Shown piece by piece: positions 61,341-64,000 of a DNA stretch of 64,000 bases. The stretch is from Pleomorphomonas sp. T1.2MG-36 (lineage in GTDB: Bacteria; Pseudomonadota; Alphaproteobacteria; Rhizobiales; Pleomorphomonadaceae), in contig NZ_CATNLY010000045.1 in NCBI RefSeq assembly GCF_950100655.1, positions 186,001 through 250,000 of the forward strand. Reading direction: 5' to 3'. The position numbers and the translations under genes are program-made. The notes below the pieces were generated by a model, which was not told the DNA's origin, searched no databases, and worked only from the letters and a program-made list of their open reading frames with translations. How positions within the stretch are numbered: the first letter of the stretch is position 1; each line of letters begins with the position of its first letter.

Positions 61341-61410
61341 GACAGTTTCCTTTTCAGTGATAGGGTTTTCCTGCGGAGCCGGTGCCGGTTGTCGCGAGGC
61401 CGGCGGGATG

Positions 61411-61451
61411 AAAAAAGCAGGCCGCGCCCCCGGCTTATCGGCGGCGCGGCC
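61411..61451 (-). terminator. Terminator or attenuator in front of argD
   Basis: On the minus strand a 9-bp stem (61443-61451 with 61420-61428), with a further inner helix, is followed after three bases by T6 (61416-61411). It lies between the promoter at 61466-61496 and argD. Confidence 0.7.
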
Positions 61452-61465
61452 TCTCGCAAGGCGGG

Positions 61466-61496
61466 TCTATACCACGGGAAAAGCCGGATCTGTCAA
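61466..61496 (-). promoter_or_regulatory. Promoter upstream of argD
   Basis: On the minus strand TTGACA (61496-61491) and TATAGA (61471-61466) are 19 bp apart. Both hexamers are close to consensus, though the spacer is 1-2 bp longer than ideal. Transcription would begin near 61459 and meet the hairpin within ten bases. Confidence 0.5.
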
Positions 61497-61819
61497 GGTT
61501 TTTGAGCCTGGAGCGCCCGAAATTGCAGCAGCGGGACAAGCACTTCCCGTCAAAACGAATCAGATCATGCAGTGGCGGTTGAACAGATGCGGCGTAGCCA
61601 CGATATTTGTTGAAAAGTCGTAAAGCGCCACAAGGCGTGACTCAGTGGTCATTGCGCCGAAGAGAACGCCCATTGTAGCCTAGAAGTCGTCGCCACGAGA
61701 TATCGTGGCGGGACGCTCCAGCGATACAATCGCATGTGTTTTGCGTTGCCGGACCTATTGATGGACCGGGCGTCTCCCTAGGGATTCCCCGGATGATGCG
61801 GCGAAGAGAGGATGACAAG
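61497..61819. other. Interval between the argD promoter and gcrA
   Basis: The divergent intergenic region contains a perfect dyad, CGCCACGA-GATA-TCGTGGCG (61691-61710), about 110 bp before the gcrA start. An in-frame ATG for gcrA at 61736 is not supported by the family N-terminus. No small gene was found. Confidence 0.45.
61691..61710. promoter_or_regulatory. Perfect 8-bp dyad upstream of gcrA
   Basis: CGCCACGA and TCGTGGCG arms flank GATA. It could be an operator for a dimeric regulator of gcrA or a transcript hairpin. It does not resemble the CtrA site TTAA-N7-TTAA. Confidence 0.4.
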
Positions 61820-62371
61820 ATGTCCTGGACCGACGAACGCGTCGAGCGCCTCAAGACGCTCTGGTCTGAAGGGTTGAGCGCCAGCCAGATCGCGGCTGAA
61901 CTCGGCGCCGTGACCCGAAACGCGGTGATCGGCAAAGTGCACCGGCTTGGATTGTCGGGCCGGTCGAAGCCTCAGGTACAGCCGGCACGGCCGACGGTTG
62001 CCGCGCCGCCGCGCGTCAAGTCCGCTGCCAGCCGCCCGGTTGCTCAGGTTCAGCCGGCGAGCCGGCCGACGGCGCCCGTACGGCCGATCACCATCGGCGC
62101 CACGGCTCTCAAGGCGGACTCGCAGGCCGAAGAGGCAATGGCTCTGGCGCCTGTCACCGAGATCGAGCCGCCCGTGTTCGAGAAGGTCACCATCCTGTCT
62201 CTGACCGAGAGCACCTGCAAGTGGCCCGTCGGCGACCCCGGCAAGCCGGACTTCTTCTTCTGTGGCCGGAAGTCCGAGGTTGGCATCCCCTATTGCGCCT
62301 TCCACGCCCGCATCGCCTATCAGCCGTCGGCCGAGCGTCGCCGCGAGCGCGATCGCAAGGCGGCCGGCTGA
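61820..62371 (+). CDS. gcrA: GcrA cell-cycle regulator
   Basis: GcrA is an alphaproteobacterial factor that binds sigma-70 and methylated GANTC promoters to drive cell-cycle transcription. The 183-residue protein has the helix-turn-helix domain SWTDERVERLKTLWSEGLSASQIAAEL and TRNAVIGKVHRLGLSG. A Pro/Ala-rich linker follows, then the C-terminal sigma-interacting domain with CKWPVGDPGKPDFFFCGRK and YCAFHARIAYQP. ATG 61820 is preceded by GAGAGGA. It confirms the alphaproteobacterial origin. Confidence 0.96.
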   Translation: MSWTDERVERLKTLWSEGLSASQIAAELGAVTRNAVIGKVHRLGLSGRSKPQVQPARPTVAAPPRVKSAASRPVAQVQPASRPTAPVRPITIGATALKADSQAEEAMALAPVTEIEPPVFEKVTILSLTESTCKWPVGDPGKPDFFFCGRKSEVGIPYCAFHARIAYQPSAERRRERDRKAAG

Positions 62372-62380
62372 TCTTCCGCC

Positions 62381-62833
62381 GTGGCTGAAAAGGACGCTGT
62401 GAGGCTGAGGGGGCACCACCTCCTCTGCCTCCTCACCTACAAGGGGCTGGGTTATTCGCCGGAGTTCGTCGCCGGAATGACGGCGACCGCCGCCCGGCTC
62501 GTGGCGGGCGCAACGGCCGAGATCGTCGAGGGGCCGGACGACATCTGCGAGCCCCTTTGCCGCGCCGAGGAGCACCCACATTGCCATGAGGCAACGGTCC
62601 CCGAGCGTGACCGGCGCGCACTTTCTCTCGTTTCCAGTCTTCTCGGCAGGCCGCTCAAGTCGGGCGACCGCCTCGCTATCGAAGAAGAGCTCCGGGGGCG
62701 CCTGCGATCGGCCTATCGGGACGGCGCGTTCGAAGCTGCCTGCGCCCTCTGCGAATGGCAGCCTCTGTGCCGCGACATCGCCGCCGACGGCTACAGGGGG
62801 ACACTGTTCAGGTCGGCCCACGACCCCGTTTAG
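62381..62833 (+). CDS. DUF1284 domain protein
   Basis: The 150-residue protein begins with RLRGHHLLCLLTYKGLGYSPEFV, the hallmark of DUF1284, and has several conserved cysteines (CEPLC, HCHE, CALCEWQPLC) that suggest a metal or iron-sulfur site. No function is known. The start is GTG 62381, nine bases after the gcrA stop, so it is probably in the gcrA transcript. Its stop overlaps that of the convergent ABC ATPase by four bases. Confidence 0.85.
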   Translation: MAEKDAVRLRGHHLLCLLTYKGLGYSPEFVAGMTATAARLVAGATAEIVEGPDDICEPLCRAEEHPHCHEATVPERDRRALSLVSSLLGRPLKSGDRLAIEEELRGRLRSAYRDGAFEAACALCEWQPLCRDIAADGYRGTLFRSAHDPV

Positions 62834-64000
62834 GTTTCCGCGGTGACGCCCACAGCCTCCAAACGGAAGGCCGCCGCCATCAGCGCTCGCGTGTAGGGCT
62901 CTTTCGGCGCTGCGAAGACTTCGGCCGCCGGCCCGGCCTCCACGACCTTGCCATCTTTCATGACAATCAGGTCGTTGGCCAGCGCCCTCACGACCTTGAG
63001 GTCGTGGGAAATGAACATGTAGGCCAACCCATGCCGCGCTTGCAGGTCGCGCAGAAGGTCGACCACCTGGGCCTGTACGCTCATGTCGAGAGCCGAGGTC
63101 GGCTCGTCGAGCATGACGAACTTGGGCTTCAGCACCATGGCGCGGGCGATCGCGATGCGCTGACGCTGCCCGCCGGAAAACTCATGCGGGTAGCGGTGGC
63201 GCGTTTCCGGGTCGAGGCCGACCTCGACAAGCGCTTCGACGACGCGGGCGTCACGAACGTTCGCCGTGAGGCCCGGCTCGTGAACCGCCAGCCCCTCGCC
63301 GACGATGTCGGCCACCGTCATGCGCGGAGAGAGCGAGCCATAGGGGTCCTGGAAGACGGCCTGCACGTCGCGTCGCAGCGGCCGCATGGCGCGAGAATCC
63401 AAGCCGTCGATGCGTCGGCCGAGCACGGCGATCGGTCCCTCGGAGGAAATCAGGCGAAGAAGGGCGAGGCCGAGCGTCGTCTTTCCCGAACCGCTCTCAC
63501 CAACCACGCCCAGCGTTTGCCCGGCCCTGAGCTTGACATCGACACCGTCGACCGCCTTGACATGGCCGATGGTCCGCCGAAAGAAGCCGGCCTTGATCGG
63601 GAACCAGATTCGCAGGCGCTCGGCCTCGACGACGACCGGCGCCTCCGGCGCGCCCGAGGGCGGCTCACCCTTGGGCGCCGCCGCCATCAGGTGGCGGGTG
63701 TAGGCGTGTTTCGGTGCGGCGAATACCTCGGCGGTGGGGCCGGCTTCGACGACTTCGCCCTTTGTCATCACCACCACGTCGTCGGCGAAGCGCTCGACGA
63801 TGCCGAGATCGTGGGTGATGAACAGGATGGCCATGCCATGCCGTGCCTGAAGCGTCTTCAGGAGCGTCAGGATCTGCGCTTGCACGGTCACGTCGAGCGC
63901 GGTGGTCGGCTCGTCGGCGATCAGGAGGTCGGGTGCGTTGGCGAGCGCCATGGCGATCATCACGCGCTGGCGCTGGCCGCCGGAAAGCTGGTGCGGGTAG
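62830..64000 (-). CDS. Peptide ABC transporter ATPase, tandem-domain (YejF-like), cut by window edge
   Basis: The gene enters from the right edge and ends at 62830. The visible 390 residues hold the end of the first ABC domain (LSGGQRQRV signature, [12 protein letters not shown]alker B, H-loop [15 protein letters not shown]) and a full second domain with Walker [13 protein letters not shown], signature [16 protein letters not shown], Walker [14 protein letters not shown] and [15 protein letters not shown]. Fused oligopeptide-type ATPases of this plan include YejF of the YejABEF microcin C/peptide importer. The permease genes would lie beyond 64000. Confidence 0.92.
   Translation of the reverse strand, partial: YPHQLSGGQRQRVMIAMALANAPDLLIADEPTTALDVTVQAQILTLLKTLQARHGMAILFITHDLGIVERFADDVVVMTKGEVVEAGPTAEVFAAPKHAYTRHLMAAAPKGEPPSGAPEAPVVVEAERLRIWFPIKAGFFRRTIGHVKAVDGVDVKLRAGQTLGVVGESGSGKTTLGLALLRLISSEGPIAVLGRRIDGLDSRAMRPLRRDVQAVFQDPYGSLSPRMTVADIVGEGLAVHEPGLTANVRDARVVEALVEVGLDPETRHRYPHEFSGGQRQRIAIARAMVLKPKFVMLDEPTSALDMSVQAQVVDLLRDLQARHGLAYMFISHDLKVVRALANDLIVMKDGKVVEAGPAAEVFAAPKEPYTRALMAAAFRLEAVGVTAET

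Overview
The window is 64 kb of a GC-rich alphaproteobacterial chromosome, most likely from the order Hyphomicrobiales (Rhizobiales). Supporting features are a gcrA cell-cycle regulator, an Omp19/AprI-type lipoprotein, a TIGR02300 (FYDLN) protein, an ATC-hydrolase family protein, an alphaproteobacterial mdh-sucCD-sucAB-lpd cluster, and trpFBA and accD-folC blocks. No rRNA operon or CRISPR array is present, and the only tRNA I found is tRNA-Ala(GGC). Genus and species cannot be read from the sequence.

Layout. 1-8.8 kb: replication and repair block (mutM end, rpsT, a rhodanese gene, dnaA, dnaN, recF, gyrB). The dnaA leader holds seven consecutive stem-loops. 9.3-12.3 kb: DUF429, a small membrane protein, an Omp19-like lipoprotein and zapE. 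12.4-22.2 kb: TCA block mdh-sucC-sucD-sucA-odhB-(LysE exporter)-lpdA. 22.2-28 kb: EamA transporter, xerC, a small secreted Pro/Gly/Trp-rich protein, a LacI regulator overlapping a glycosyltransferase-like propeller protein, and an ATC-hydrolase homologue. 28.2-42 kb: accD-folC, cysZ-like, adenosine kinase, a 2.9-copy tandem repeat, a hydroxyacid dehydrogenase, an SH3 protein, gshB, yraN, a second LysE exporter, rsmI, a Dabb protein, an LppC-like lipoprotein and trpFBA.

42.13-50.54 kb: an 8.4-kb integrative element in the 3' end of tRNA-Ala(GGC). It is bounded by an 18-bp direct repeat. At each end, exactly 62 bp inside the core, lies a 34-bp array of three GGGTACGCA repeats in the same orientation and spacing, the expected layout of integrase arm sites. 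Cargo: tyrosine integrase, a membrane-anchored small protein, a serine recombinase with a 32-bp inverted repeat upstream, two membrane proteins, a Cys/His-rich protein, an RNase H-like protein that seems to lack its first catalytic Asp, and a 442-residue protein with motifs resembling the single-subunit (PolA / T7 RNA polymerase) polymerase palm. A gene-free, repeat-rich 1-kb segment follows. The last two proteins plus that segment are the best candidate for an undescribed system in the window.

50.5-64 kb: TIGR02300 gene, aroA-cmk-rpsA, a strong candidate small RNA with its own promoter and terminator, sppA-ihfB-lapA-like, a Nudix gene, argD-argF-hslO (with a promoter-terminator pair in front of argD), gcrA, a DUF1284 gene, and the 3' part of a tandem-domain peptide ABC ATPase (YejF-like).

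All calls come from reading the sequence. No database search was run, so family assignments rest on recognised motifs, length and gene order.
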